Below the pieces are notes generated by a model. That model made no database searches. It was not told where the DNA came from and saw nothing but the letters and a program-made list of their open reading frames with translations. A stretch of DNA of 64,000 bases, taken from positions 186,001 to 250,000 of the forward strand of contig NZ_JAGEPF010000013.1 in assembly GCF_017573465.1 (NCBI RefSeq). The letters are read 5' to 3'. This DNA is from Actinomadura violacea (lineage in GTDB: Bacteria; Actinomycetota; Actinomycetes; Streptosporangiales; Streptosporangiaceae). A program made the translations under genes and the position numbers. Numbering within the stretch: position 1 is the stretch's first letter; each line of letters begins with the position of its first letter. Shown piece by piece: positions 26,297 through 34,675 of this stretch.

Positions 26297-27619
26297 GTGA
26301 ACAACAAAGAAAACCGCAAGACCGGAGGCGGCGGACCCGCCCCCGGTGAACCGGCCCGGACGAGAGGGTCCAGGAACTGGCTCGTCGCGACCATCGCCGG
26401 ATCGCTGTGGCTGCTCGTGGCGGCCGTGGCGCACGTGGCGGGCGCCGTCTCCCAGCGGAGCGCCACCGCCGTGATGCAGCCGCTCACGGCCGACCACCAG
26501 GTGACCGCGATCCAGGCCACCACCCTGACCTACCTGGTCAGCGCTCCCATCTACTGGGGGCTGCTGGCGGTGGGAAGGAAGCGGCTCGGCGAGGCGAGGC
26601 TGCGCGACGCCGCCCCGCCCACCGAAACCGCCGAAAAGCGCGACAGGTGGCTTTCCCGCCTGCCGCGCGCCGTCCGGTGGTTCCCGCCGGCGCACAGGCT
26701 CCTGTCCCGACTCGTCGAATGGGAGAAGAAGCACCGGTGGGTGCTGACGGTCCTGCCGTTCCTGGTGGGTTTCGTCGGCGCCAACATCCTGGCGCAGTTC
26801 TACGCCGCGAGGCTCCCCTTCTCGACCGGCAATGCCATCACGACCTTCGGCCCGATCACCTTGGGGCTGGTGCTCGTGTGGCGGACCAAGAAGGAGAGCA
26901 CGCGGTTGCGAAAGGACCGCGACAGGGCCCTCAAGCTGTTCCTGACGCTGTTTCCGGCGGCGGGAGCGGCGATGATGATCCCGTGGGGTCAGCACATCGA
27001 CGGCGCCGGGGTGCTCGCCGCCCTGGGCGGCGCCGTGTGCTCGACCCTGATGGTGTCCAGTTCGAAGGACATGGCCGACGCGAAGATCGCACTCAAGGGA
27101 ACGGGCCTGCCCATGGCGGTGGGTCTGGTCCTCGGAGCGCCGTCCCTCATCACCGTCCCCTGGGGATGGGAGGTCGGGCGGCACGCGATCATCGGGGGCC
27201 TCCTGGTCATCGCCGGGGCGGTCCTGTACTGGCTCGCGCAGGGACCCCTCCGCCTCCCGAAGAGGCTGGCGGGCGCCCTGGCGGCCAACGGGCCCGCACT
27301 GTCCGGCCTCGTCGGGCTGACCGTGCTCAACCAGGCCCTCGGCCTGCTGAGCCTGATCGGCATCGGGACGATCCTGGTCGGCTCGCTGCTCAACGCGGCG
27401 CTGACCGGCTCCCCCGAGGAGCGGGCCAAGGAGCTGGCCAGGTACGGCAACAAGGCGCCGGATGAGGAGCCGAAAGCTCACCATCCGACGCCCGACAAGA
27501 GCGTCGCGCGCACGAGGTCCGCATCTCGGCGCGCACGCAGGAGGCCGCCGAGCTGGTCGGCGCAGGTCCGGAAGCGGAAGGCGCAGGCCAGGACGGCCAA
27601 AAGGAGGCGGAAGCCCTGA
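26297..27619 (+). CDS. Multi-pass membrane protein, possible EamA/DMT-like transporter
   Basis: The 440-residue protein has about nine to ten hydrophobic segments, including WLVATIAGSLWLLVAAVAHVAG, VLTVLPFLVGFVGANILAQFY, ITTFGPITLGLVLVW and LLSLIGIGTILVGSLLNA. The tail is strongly basic (RSASRRARRRPP). The repeat-like halves hint at a drug/metabolite transporter fold, but I see no family motif I can name. The GTG start follows AAGGGG, which is itself buried in a predicted helix, so translation may be gated. Confidence 0.6.
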   Translation: MNNKENRKTGGGGPAPGEPARTRGSRNWLVATIAGSLWLLVAAVAHVAGAVSQRSATAVMQPLTADHQVTAIQATTLTYLVSAPIYWGLLAVGRKRLGEARLRDAAPPTETAEKRDRWLSRLPRAVRWFPPAHRLLSRLVEWEKKHRWVLTVLPFLVGFVGANILAQFYAARLPFSTGNAITTFGPITLGLVLVWRTKKESTRLRKDRDRALKLFLTLFPAAGAAMMIPWGQHIDGAGVLAALGGAVCSTLMVSSSKDMADAKIALKGTGLPMAVGLVLGAPSLITVPWGWEVGRHAIIGGLLVIAGAVLYWLAQGPLRLPKRLAGALAANGPALSGLVGLTVLNQALGLLSLIGIGTILVGSLLNAALTGSPEERAKELARYGNKAPDEEPKAHHPTPDKSVARTRSASRRARRRPPSWSAQVRKRKAQARTAKRRRKP

Positions 27620-27625
27620 ATGATC

Positions 27626-27653
27626 GCGGCCCCGGGTTCACCCCCGGGGCCGC
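27626..27653. terminator. Terminator between convergent membrane protein and histidine kinase genes
   Basis: A perfect 11-bp stem (GCGGCCCCGGG with CCCGGGGCCGC) with a 6-base loop lies seven bases after the stop codon. Confidence 0.8.
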
Positions 27654-27744
27654 AACCCCAAAGGCGGACCATCATGGTCCGGGCGGCGCCCGGAGACCTT
27701 CGTGTCCGGACGATCGTCCGGCGACTCCCGTGTCCGACCGGGGC

Positions 27745-29286
27745 TCAGTCGGTGTCCAGCGGGAGCAGCACGCGGAACGTCGCGCCCTCGCCCGGGGTGG
27801 AGTCGACCTCGACGGACCCGTCGTGCGCGGCCACGAGGGCGGCGACGATGGCGAGGCCGAGGCCCGTGCCGGTGCGGCCGTCCTCGCGGGAGCGGGACGG
27901 ATCGGCGCGGTAGAACCGCTCGAAGACGCGTTCGGCCTGGTCGGGTGCGAGACCGGGGCCCTCGTCCGCGACCTCCAGCGCCGCGGCCGGCGCCCCGCGC
28001 AGGGTGCCGGGAGACAGCCGAACCTCGACCGCCGTGCCCGGCGGCGTGTGCGCCACCGCGTTCGTGAGCAGGTTGCCGAGGACCTGCCGGAGCCGCGGCT
28101 CGTCCCCGCGCACCTGGTAGGCGAGGCCGCCCTCGACCGACAGCTCGATCGGACGGTCCGGCGCGACGACCCGCGCCTCCTGGACGGAGTCCGCGGCGAC
28201 GGCGAGCAGGTCGACCGGCCGCCGCTCGATCGGCCGCTGGCGGTCCAGGCGGGCGAGCAGCAGCAGGTCCTCGACGAGCAGCCCCATCCGGCCGGCGGTC
28301 TCCTCGATGCGGCCGATCATCCGGCCGATCTCCTCGGGAGTGCGGGCGGCGCCCTGCCGGTAGAACTCGGCGAAACCGCGGATGGCGGTCAGCGGGGTGC
28401 GCAGCTCGTGGCTCGCATCGGCGACGAAGCGGCGCATCCGCTCTTCGGACCGGCGGGCCGTCTCCTCCGAGCGCCGCGCCGCCGCCTCCGACTCCGCGCG
28501 CGCGCCGAACGCGGCCTCGATCTGCGCGAGCATCGCGTTCAGGGACCGTCCGAGCCGTCCCATCTCGGTGCGCGGGTCGGCCTCCGGGACGCGCCGGGAC
28601 AGGTCGCCGGCCGCGATCGCGCCCGCGGTCTCCTCGATCTCGGCGAGCGGGCGCAGGCTGGCGCGCACCACCCACACCCCGAGGACGACCAGCACGGCGA
28701 GCACCAGCAGCCCGACGATCACGTCGATGGCGATCAGCCGGTTCACGGTCCGCTGGATCTCCGCGAGGCTGACGGCGAGCAGCACGGTGGCGCCGGTGCC
28801 GCGGATCGGCTCGGCGATCACCCGCCATTTGGCGCTCGACCCGCCCGTCCCGGGCACGGTGAACGGCTCGTCGACCCGGCTGGTGAAGTCGGCGGGGAAC
28901 TTCGGGTAGCCGCGCTCGCTCGGCGCGAGGCTCTGCCCGAGCAGCCGCCCGTTCGAGTCGCGGACCTGCGCGTACATCTCGCTGGGCACCCGGACGTCCA
29001 CCTTGTAGTCGCCCTGGATCTCGGGGGTCACCTGGATCAGCACGTGGCCGACCGAGGAGCGCAGCTGGTCGTCGGCACGCCCGACGAGGTACTGGCGCAG
29101 CACGGACGCGCCGGCCGCGCCCATCACCGTCATCCCCAGGGTGACCAGGACGAGCATGCCCGCGATGAGCTTGGTCTGCAGCGGCGACCGCGCCCATGCC
29201 CCGCGGATCCACGAGGTCCATCGCGGAGGCCGCGGCCCCTGCGCCGGGGCTTCCGGGGCGGCGGGGCCGTGGACGCGGGGGTCCAT
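27745..29286 (-). CDS. Sensor histidine kinase
   Basis: The 513-residue protein has two membrane segments (about 38-62 and 186-206) bracketing an extracytoplasmic sensor loop. A HAMP linker follows, then HisKA with the phospho-acceptor H293 in VADASHELRTPLTAIRGF, and an HATPase domain with NLLTNAVAHTPPG, DEGPGL and GTGLGL. Its ATG overlaps the stop of the response regulator by one base (TGATG). The layout resembles kinases of the TrcS/TcrY type paired with OmpR regulators. Confidence 0.92.
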   Translation of the reverse strand: MDPRVHGPAAPEAPAQGPRPPRWTSWIRGAWARSPLQTKLIAGMLVLVTLGMTVMGAAGASVLRQYLVGRADDQLRSSVGHVLIQVTPEIQGDYKVDVRVPSEMYAQVRDSNGRLLGQSLAPSERGYPKFPADFTSRVDEPFTVPGTGGSSAKWRVIAEPIRGTGATVLLAVSLAEIQRTVNRLIAIDVIVGLLVLAVLVVLGVWVVRASLRPLAEIEETAGAIAAGDLSRRVPEADPRTEMGRLGRSLNAMLAQIEAAFGARAESEAAARRSEETARRSEERMRRFVADASHELRTPLTAIRGFAEFYRQGAARTPEEIGRMIGRIEETAGRMGLLVEDLLLLARLDRQRPIERRPVDLLAVAADSVQEARVVAPDRPIELSVEGGLAYQVRGDEPRLRQVLGNLLTNAVAHTPPGTAVEVRLSPGTLRGAPAAALEVADEGPGLAPDQAERVFERFYRADPSRSREDGRTGTGLGLAIVAALVAAHDGSVEVDSTPGEGATFRVLLPLDTD

Positions 29287-30029
29287 CAGGCCGGGGGCTC
29301 TCGCAGGACGTAGCCGACGCCGCGCAGCGTGTGGATGAGGCGCGGTTCGACGTTGTCGACCTTGCGCCGCAGAGCGGACACGTAGGACTCGACGATGCCC
29401 GCGTCGCCGCGGAAGTCGTAGTTCCACACGTGGTCGAGGATCTGGGCCTTGGACAGGACGCGTCCGGCGTTCGCCATGAAGTAGCGCAGGAGCTTGAACT
29501 CGGTCGGCGAGAGCTGGACGGACTTGCCGCCGCGCCAGACCTCGTGGCTGTCCTCGTCCAGCTCGACGTCGGCGAACACCATCCGGGGCGGGGGCTCGGC
29601 GACGCCGCCGCGGAAGCGGCGCAGCACGGCGCGGATGCGCGCGATGACCTCCTCCAGGCTGAACGGCTTGGTGACGTAGTCGTCGCCGCCGATCGTCAGG
29701 CCCTTGATGCGGTCCTGCACCGCGTCGCGCGCGGTGAGGAACAGCACCGGGGTGTGGTCGCCGCCGGACCGCAGCCGCCGCGCGACGTCGAACCCGTCGA
29801 TGTCGGGCAGCATCACGTCGAGGACGATCAGGTCGGGCCGGTGCCGGCGCGCGGACTGGACGGCGTCGGCGCCGTTGGTCGCGGTGAGCACCTCGAAGCC
29901 GGTGAAGCGCAGGCTGCCGGCGAGCAGTTCGAGGATGTTGGGCTCGTCCTCGACGACAAGCAGCGTCGCCTCGGGTGCCCGTGCGCCTGCGCCCGCGGTG
30001 GCGTTCGCCGTCCGTTCAACCACTGACAC
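29286..30029 (-). CDS. OmpR-family response regulator
   Basis: The 247-residue protein has a receiver domain with D71 (DLIVLDVMLPD) and Lys in VTKPFSLEE, and a winged-helix domain (LSPTEFKLLRYFMANAGRVLSK, RGDAGIVESYVSALRRK) like that of M. tuberculosis TrcR. The GTG start at 30029 follows GGAGGGAG. It is divergent from the secreted protease. 11-bp-phased TTCAGG repeats face both genes, so it probably regulates itself and the protease. Confidence 0.92.
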   Translation of the reverse strand: MSVVERTANATAGAGARAPEATLLVVEDEPNILELLAGSLRFTGFEVLTATNGADAVQSARRHRPDLIVLDVMLPDIDGFDVARRLRSGGDHTPVLFLTARDAVQDRIKGLTIGGDDYVTKPFSLEEVIARIRAVLRRFRGGVAEPPPRMVFADVELDEDSHEVWRGGKSVQLSPTEFKLLRYFMANAGRVLSKAQILDHVWNYDFRGDAGIVESYVSALRRKVDNVEPRLIHTLRGVGYVLREPPA

Positions 30030-30067
30030 GCTCTCCCTCCAGGGTCGCCTTCGAGGTTTCCATGCGA

Positions 30068-30085
30068 ACCTGAATGTCCCCTGAA
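30068..30085 (-). promoter_or_regulatory. Direct-repeat operator facing the response regulator gene
   Basis: On the minus strand the site reads TTCAGGGGACATTCAGGT, two TTCAGG units 11 bp apart, the usual spacing for OmpR-family dimers. It is nearly identical to the oppositely oriented site at 30136-30153. Confidence 0.6.
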
Positions 30086-30134
30086 GGTGAGCCGAGCATT
30101 CCCTTCATCCGCTCTCGGGAAGATCGGGGGGGGG

Positions 30135-30178
30135 ATTCAGGGAACGTTCAGGTAGGTGCGGTTGAGTGTTCAGCACAG
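30135..30178 (+). promoter_or_regulatory. Direct-repeat operator array facing the protease gene
   Basis: Four 11-base units begin ATTCAGG, GTTCAGG, TGCGGTT and GTTCAGC; three match. The core TTCAGGGAACGTTCAGGT differs from the minus-strand site by two bases. A weaker third site with CAG at 30312, 30323 and 30334 keeps the same 11-bp phase nearer the protease start. Confidence 0.65.
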
Positions 30179-30382
30179 GGCGCGCCCCGGTCCGGACAGG
30201 GGCCGGATCCCGCGCCCTGGCCAACCTCCCCGCCACCGCGGCCGAGAGGGCGACACGCCGCACGCCCTCCCGGTCGCGGTTTTTTGATGCCCGCCTTATC
30301 CAGCACACTTTCAGGTCGGATCCAGGTGGGTTCCAGTCCCCGGGCGCAGATTCGTAGGCGACGGCGAGACGAGGGAGTTCAC

Positions 30383-31543
30383 ATGGACGCCGGCAGGCCC
30401 GAGGAGCGACACCAGCACACCGGGGATCGGCACGTCGCGGGATCCGAGCGGCAGGCCGAATCCGAGCAGCACCCGGCACCGGAACAGCACGCGGCAACGG
30501 AGCAGCACCCTGCGCCGGGACCGTACGCGGCGCCTGGGCACCCGATGGGGCCCGGCCAGCCGGGATTCGCTCCGCACGGACAGTGGCAGGAGCACGGAAC
30601 ATGGCACGCGGCGCCCCCGCATGCGAGCGCGGCCGGTGCCGGGGGCGCGGCCGGCGGGCCGCCGCACTGGGGCGTCCCGCAGGCGGAGGCGGCCGAGCCG
30701 TTCCGCCGGGGCCCGATGTGGACGGCGCGGCGGAAGGTCGCGGCGCTGGTCGCGGGGGCCGCGCTGGCGGTCGGCGCGGGCGGCGCGGGGGCGGCGGTCG
30801 CGATGGCGTTCGCCGACCACGGCACCGTCTACGCCAGCCCGGTGGCCGTGTCCGGGGCGTCCAGCAAGGCGAGCACGACCGCGCAGGTCGCCGCCGCCGT
30901 GCAGCCGAGCGTGGTGTCGATCTCCAGCCGGTCGCAGATGAGCGAGAGCGAGGGGTCCGGGGTGATCCTGCGCTCCGACGGCGTGATCATGACGAACGCG
31001 CACGTGGTCTCCGGTGGCGGCCAGCTGTCGGTGAAGTTCAGCAACGGTAAGACCGCGCCGGCCACGCTGCTCGGCGCCGACACCGCGAACGACATCGCGG
31101 TGATCAAGGCGCAGGGGGTGTCCGGGCTGAAGCCCGCGACGCTCGGCGACAGCAGCAGGCTGGCCGTCGGCGACTCGGTGCTCGCGGTCGGCAACCCGCT
31201 CGGGCTGAGCGGCTCGGTGACGTCCGGGATCGTCAGCGCGCTCGGACGCCAGGTCCAGGAGGGCGACTCCGGCGGCGGCCAGCAGGACCTGCCGCCCGGC
31301 CTGCAGGGACGGCTGTCCCAGGAGCAGCAGGCGGTCATCGAGAACGCGATCCAGACCGACGCGGCGATCAACCCGGGCAACTCCGGCGGCGCGCTGGTGA
31401 ACGGCGCCGGCCAGGTGATCGGCGTCAACACCGCGATCGCCACGTCCGGCAGCAGCTCGGGCAACATCGGCGTCGGCTTCGCGATCCCGATCGACCAGGC
31501 GAAGAAGGCCGCCGACAAGATCATCGCGAGCGCGTCCGTCTAG
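30383..31543 (+). CDS. Membrane-anchored trypsin-like serine protease (HtrA type without PDZ)
   Basis: The 386-residue protein has a His/Gln/Pro-rich cytoplasmic N-terminus, a membrane anchor at about 117-142, and an extracellular protease domain with triad H207 (TNAHVV), D237 (NDIAVIK) and S334 (PGNSGGAL). It ends right after the protease fold, so the PDZ domain of DegP/HtrA is absent. It is divergent from the two-component genes and likely one of their targets for envelope protein quality control. Confidence 0.9.
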   Translation: MDAGRPEERHQHTGDRHVAGSERQAESEQHPAPEQHAATEQHPAPGPYAAPGHPMGPGQPGFAPHGQWQEHGTWHAAPPHASAAGAGGAAGGPPHWGVPQAEAAEPFRRGPMWTARRKVAALVAGAALAVGAGGAGAAVAMAFADHGTVYASPVAVSGASSKASTTAQVAAAVQPSVVSISSRSQMSESEGSGVILRSDGVIMTNAHVVSGGGQLSVKFSNGKTAPATLLGADTANDIAVIKAQGVSGLKPATLGDSSRLAVGDSVLAVGNPLGLSGSVTSGIVSALGRQVQEGDSGGGQQDLPPGLQGRLSQEQQAVIENAIQTDAAINPGNSGGALVNGAGQVIGVNTAIATSGSSSGNIGVGFAIPIDQAKKAADKIIASASV

Positions 31544-31667
31544 AGGCTCACCGGGGAGCGCCGTCCGGCCATGCTCTGGGGGGAGCGGGCGGACGGGCGG
31601 CGGCCCCGGTGTGCGGGGCCGTTCCCAGGCCGGGCCGGGTACTGGGGACGGCTCCGGCATGGGAGAG

Positions 31668-31701
31668 CGGCCGCGTGACCTGCCTGTGGGTCACGCGGCC
31701 G
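31668..31701. terminator. Terminator between convergent protease and MpaB genes
   Basis: A perfect 13-bp stem (CGGCCGCGTGACC with GGTCACGCGGCCG) with an 8-base loop. Confidence 0.8.
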
Positions 31702-31727
31702 TCGCCGTGCGCGCGGCTTGCCGGACA

Positions 31728-31780
31728 CAGCGCTCAACTGGAGACGCAGCGCCCAACGGGAGACGCAGTGCTCAGCTGGA
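31728..31780. repeat. Short tandem array (19-base unit) running into the mpaB-like stop codon
   Basis: Two full units (CAGCGCTCAACTGGAGACG, CAGCGCCCAACGGGAGACG) and a partial third (CAGTGCTCAGCTGG) are present. The TCA of the third unit is the stop codon of the minus-strand gene ending at 31772. Confidence 0.7.
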
Positions 31781-32605
31781 CGGGACGCGGATCGCCGGAC
31801 GGCGCCGGGCCGTCGCCTTCGCGAGCATCTTGCGCGTCGTGTGGAGGTAGTACTCGCGCGGCAGCGTCCGGACGCGCACCGGCAGCCGCGGGTACACCAC
31901 CGACAGCGTCCCCATCAGCAGCCGGAACCGCAGCTCGCGCGCCCGGTTCCACTTCCAGCCGTACTGCTCGCGGATCGGCGCCGGCATCATCCCGGCGGTG
32001 ATCAGCCGGATGGCCGCGAGGCCGGGCGCGTTCAGCGGGCCGCCGGGCAGCCGCGGGTGCAGCACCTGCGCGGCGATCGCCCGGGACGCGTCGCTGATCT
32101 TCAGGTTCGCGAGCATGCCGGCGTAGTACTCGCGGAAGTCCTGGTAGGTCGCGGGCAGCCGGTCCTCGGGGCAGCCGAGGATGGTGGCGTAGACCTTGGT
32201 CTGGCCGTAGAACTCCGCCAGCTCGTCGTCGGTGAACGTCCGGCGGAACAGCAGCTGGTAGAACTGCGCGGCGACGGCGAAGAGGGTCGCCGCGACCCAG
32301 ACCTGCAGCTCGGGGTCGTTGGCCTCGTAGTCCGGGCCGGTGACCTGGGCGTGCCCCCGGGTGACGATGGCGCTGAAGGCCTCCGCCTCCTCGCGGGTGC
32401 CGAACTGCACCGCGTAGAGCCAGCCCATGGTGTTGCGCAGGCGCCGCAGCGGGTCCTCGGCGGTGTAGCTGTGGTCGTACACGCCCTGCGCGACCTTGGG
32501 GTGGGCGGTCTGCAGCAGCGACGCGGCCCCGCCCGCCGCGATGAGCGCGCCCTCCCGGGTGATGTGGCGGATCAGGTCGTCGTCGGAGAACAGTCCTTCG
32601 GTCAT
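31772..32605 (-). CDS. MpaB-family (DUF2236) oxygenase
   Basis: The 277-residue protein matches the oxygenase MpaB/Lcp-related family: ITREGALIAAGGAASLLQTAHPKVAQGV near the N-terminus, with conserved His/Asp-Tyr segments (YDHSYTAEDPLRRLRNT) that in relatives help hold heme. Substrate is unknown; relatives include latex-clearing and mycophenolic acid side-chain enzymes. The start ATG at 32605 is preceded on its own strand by an imperfect inverted repeat at 32619-32632. Confidence 0.8.
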   Translation of the reverse strand: MTEGLFSDDDLIRHITREGALIAAGGAASLLQTAHPKVAQGVYDHSYTAEDPLRRLRNTMGWLYAVQFGTREEAEAFSAIVTRGHAQVTGPDYEANDPELQVWVAATLFAVAAQFYQLLFRRTFTDDELAEFYGQTKVYATILGCPEDRLPATYQDFREYYAGMLANLKISDASRAIAAQVLHPRLPGGPLNAPGLAAIRLITAGMMPAPIREQYGWKWNRARELRFRLLMGTLSVVYPRLPVRVRTLPREYYLHTTRKMLAKATARRRPAIRVPSS

Positions 32606-32618
32606 GGTGATCAGTGTA

Positions 32619-32632
32619 AGTAAGTACTTGCT
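32619..32632. promoter_or_regulatory. Imperfect palindrome upstream of the MpaB-type gene
   Basis: AGTAAGTACTTGCT has AGTAAG and CTTGCT arms, one mismatch, centred on GTAC, 14 bases before the start codon. It could be an operator for an unlinked regulator. Confidence 0.4.
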
Positions 32633-32701
32633 ATTCCCGCACCTCCGGGGCGGCGGAAAACCGGACGACATGATCGTCCGCGGGCGGGGATAATCGTGGG
32701 C

Positions 32702-33127
32702 ATGCCCGACGACATCCACGTCCGCGGCTCGGTCTCCATCCCGGAGTCCGAGCTCGGCTGGCGCTTCTCCCGCTCCTCGGGACCCGGCGGGCAGCACGTC
32801 AACACCAGCGCGACGGCCGCCGAGCTGTCCTTCGACGTCGCCGCGTCGCCGTCGCTGCCCGAGACGCTCAAGGCGCGCGCGCTGGAGCGGCTCGCCGGAC
32901 GGCTCGTCCGCGGCGTCCTGACGATCCGCGCCGAGGAGTACCGCTCGCAGGCGCGCAACCGCGACGCCGCGCGGACCCGGCTCGGCGCGCTGCTGGCCGA
33001 GGCCACGGCGCCGCCGCCGAAGAAGCGCATCCCCAAGAAGATCCCACGCGGTATCAACGAGCGGCGCCTGGAGAACAAGAAGCGCCGCTCCGACGTCAAG
33101 CGCCAGCGCTCCCGCCGCTGGGACTGA
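32702..33127 (+). CDS. arfB: ArfB-type ribosome rescue peptidyl-tRNA hydrolase
   Basis: The 141-residue protein has the release-factor GGQ motif (SSGPGGQHVNTSATAAEL) and a basic C-terminal tail (KKRIPKKIPRGINERRLENKKRRSDVKRQ) that enters the empty mRNA channel of stalled ribosomes. It frees stalled peptides without a stop codon. The ATG at 32702 is used; a GTG two codons upstream is possible. Confidence 0.9.
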   Translation: MPDDIHVRGSVSIPESELGWRFSRSSGPGGQHVNTSATAAELSFDVAASPSLPETLKARALERLAGRLVRGVLTIRAEEYRSQARNRDAARTRLGALLAEATAPPPKKRIPKKIPRGINERRLENKKRRSDVKRQRSRRWD

Positions 33128-33405
33128 CCTCCGGCACCTGGCGGCGTTCTCCGCACCCCATGGACGGGCTGTCCAAAATAAGCCATTTAGCCGTAATGCC
33201 CGAGCGAGGGCCGCCTCGATCGACGGCGAAAACTCCGCCATGCCGAAAGCAACGGCAAACTCGGCCGAATACGCAAAAAGTCGCTAGATGTTTGTTTCTC
33301 CGGGCGGACGGAATGACCTGCGCGATTCCACGGCGGGACGCCGTGGCCGGGCCGCGGCGCGCCGCCGCCGGGTCTGCAGATCACCCAGAAACGGAGAAAA
33401 ACAGG

Positions 33406-34473
33406 ATGAGATGGACTACCGCGGGTTCGGCCGGCCTCGTCGCCGTGCTGGCCGGCCTCACCCCCTTCGCACCCGCCGCCCCGGCCTCCGCGCAGGACAC
33501 CGCCGGCCACCGGTCCCGCACCCACGTGGTGCGCCCGGGGCACTCGATCCAGGCCGCCGTCGACCGGGCGCGGCCCGGCGACACCATCCGGCTCCTGCGC
33601 GGCACCTACGACGGGGGCGTCCTCGTCCGCAAGCGGCTCACCATCCGCGGCGCCGGGGACAAGACCGTGCTGCGTCCCGGCCGCAAGGACCACTGCGCCG
33701 CCGTCCAGTGGGCCGGCACCGGCATCTGCGTCATCGGCCGCGCCGGACACCCGGTCCAGGGCGTGACGGTCAAGGACCTGACCGTGCGGAAATTCGCGAA
33801 GAACGGCATTTTCGGCCACTTCACCGACCGGCTCGGCGTCGAAGGCGTCCTGGCCGCCCATAATGGCGAGTACGGAATCTCGGAGTTCAATTCGACGCGC
33901 GGCCGGTTCATGCGCAACTGGGCGCGCGACAACGGCGACGAGGCGGGCCTATACGTCGGCGACATCGCCGACGCGCACGGAACCGTCGTCGCCGGGAACC
34001 GCTCCACCGGGAACGCCGTCGGCCTGCTCGTCCGGCACGCCCGCAACGTCAAGGTGTGGGGCAACGACCTCGTCGGAAACTGCGTCGGCGTCGCCCTCGT
34101 CGACGACAGCCAGAAGGGCGGCCAGGGCAACACCACGGCATGGAAGAACAACATCTCGAAGAACAACCGGCAATGCGCCGCGCACGAGGAGGTGCCGCCG
34201 CTCGGCGGGACCGGGGTGCTGCTCTTCGGCGGCGACCACAACGTCATCAAGAAGAACGTCGTGAAGGACAACCGCGGGAAGCTGCCGTATTCGGGCGGCA
34301 TCGTGCTCTTCCGCGGGACGCCGCCGCTGAACCGGCCCGCCCGCGACAACCTCGTCCTGCTCAACGTCGCCCTCGGCAACGCGCCGTTCGACCTGGTCGA
34401 CGCCAGCGGCAGCAAGAGCAACCGGTTCCGCCGCAACATCTGCCGCACCTCGCAGCCGTCCGGCCTGTGCTGA
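33406..34473 (+). CDS. Secreted right-handed parallel beta-helix protein
   Basis: The 355-residue protein has a signal peptide ending near APASAQ. The body begins VVRPGHSIQAAVDRARPGDTI, the usual opening of NosD/pectate-lyase-like beta-helices, and continues with Asn/Gly-rich coils (HNGEYGISEF, NRSTGNAVGLLV, NDLVGNCVGVALV). Such proteins often bind or cut polysaccharides; no catalytic set is clear. GGAG lies about ten bases before the ATG. Confidence 0.85.
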   Translation: MRWTTAGSAGLVAVLAGLTPFAPAAPASAQDTAGHRSRTHVVRPGHSIQAAVDRARPGDTIRLLRGTYDGGVLVRKRLTIRGAGDKTVLRPGRKDHCAAVQWAGTGICVIGRAGHPVQGVTVKDLTVRKFAKNGIFGHFTDRLGVEGVLAAHNGEYGISEFNSTRGRFMRNWARDNGDEAGLYVGDIADAHGTVVAGNRSTGNAVGLLVRHARNVKVWGNDLVGNCVGVALVDDSQKGGQGNTTAWKNNISKNNRQCAAHEEVPPLGGTGVLLFGGDHNVIKKNVVKDNRGKLPYSGGIVLFRGTPPLNRPARDNLVLLNVALGNAPFDLVDASGSKSNRFRRNICRTSQPSGLC

Positions 34474-34538
34474 GCTGACCGGCGGCCCGCCGTCCGCGGG
34501 ATCTCCTCTTCGCGGGAGCCGGCGGCGGCCCGCCGCGA

Positions 34539-34576
34539 GCCGGCCGCACCGGTCGCCCTCGGCCGGTGCGGCCGGC
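34539..34576. terminator. Two-way terminator hairpin
   Basis: A perfect 14-bp stem (GCCGGCCGCACCGG with CCGGTGCGGCCGGC) lies between the convergent beta-helix and M4 protease genes. Confidence 0.75.
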
Positions 34577-34675
34577 CCCGCGGTGCTCCCCGAGGCACCG
34601 CGGCATCGCGGGGACCGGCCGGCGCCCGGAGCCGGAGCGGGACGGCCCCGGGCGCCGGTCAGTCCCGGGCGCGGG

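Noticed and set aside
27745..30029. Assignment of the two-component system as PhoR-PhoP
   Set aside because: The receiver and winged-helix sequences look more like TrcR-type regulators, the operators are TTCAGG repeats and not PHO units, and the divergent target is a protease.
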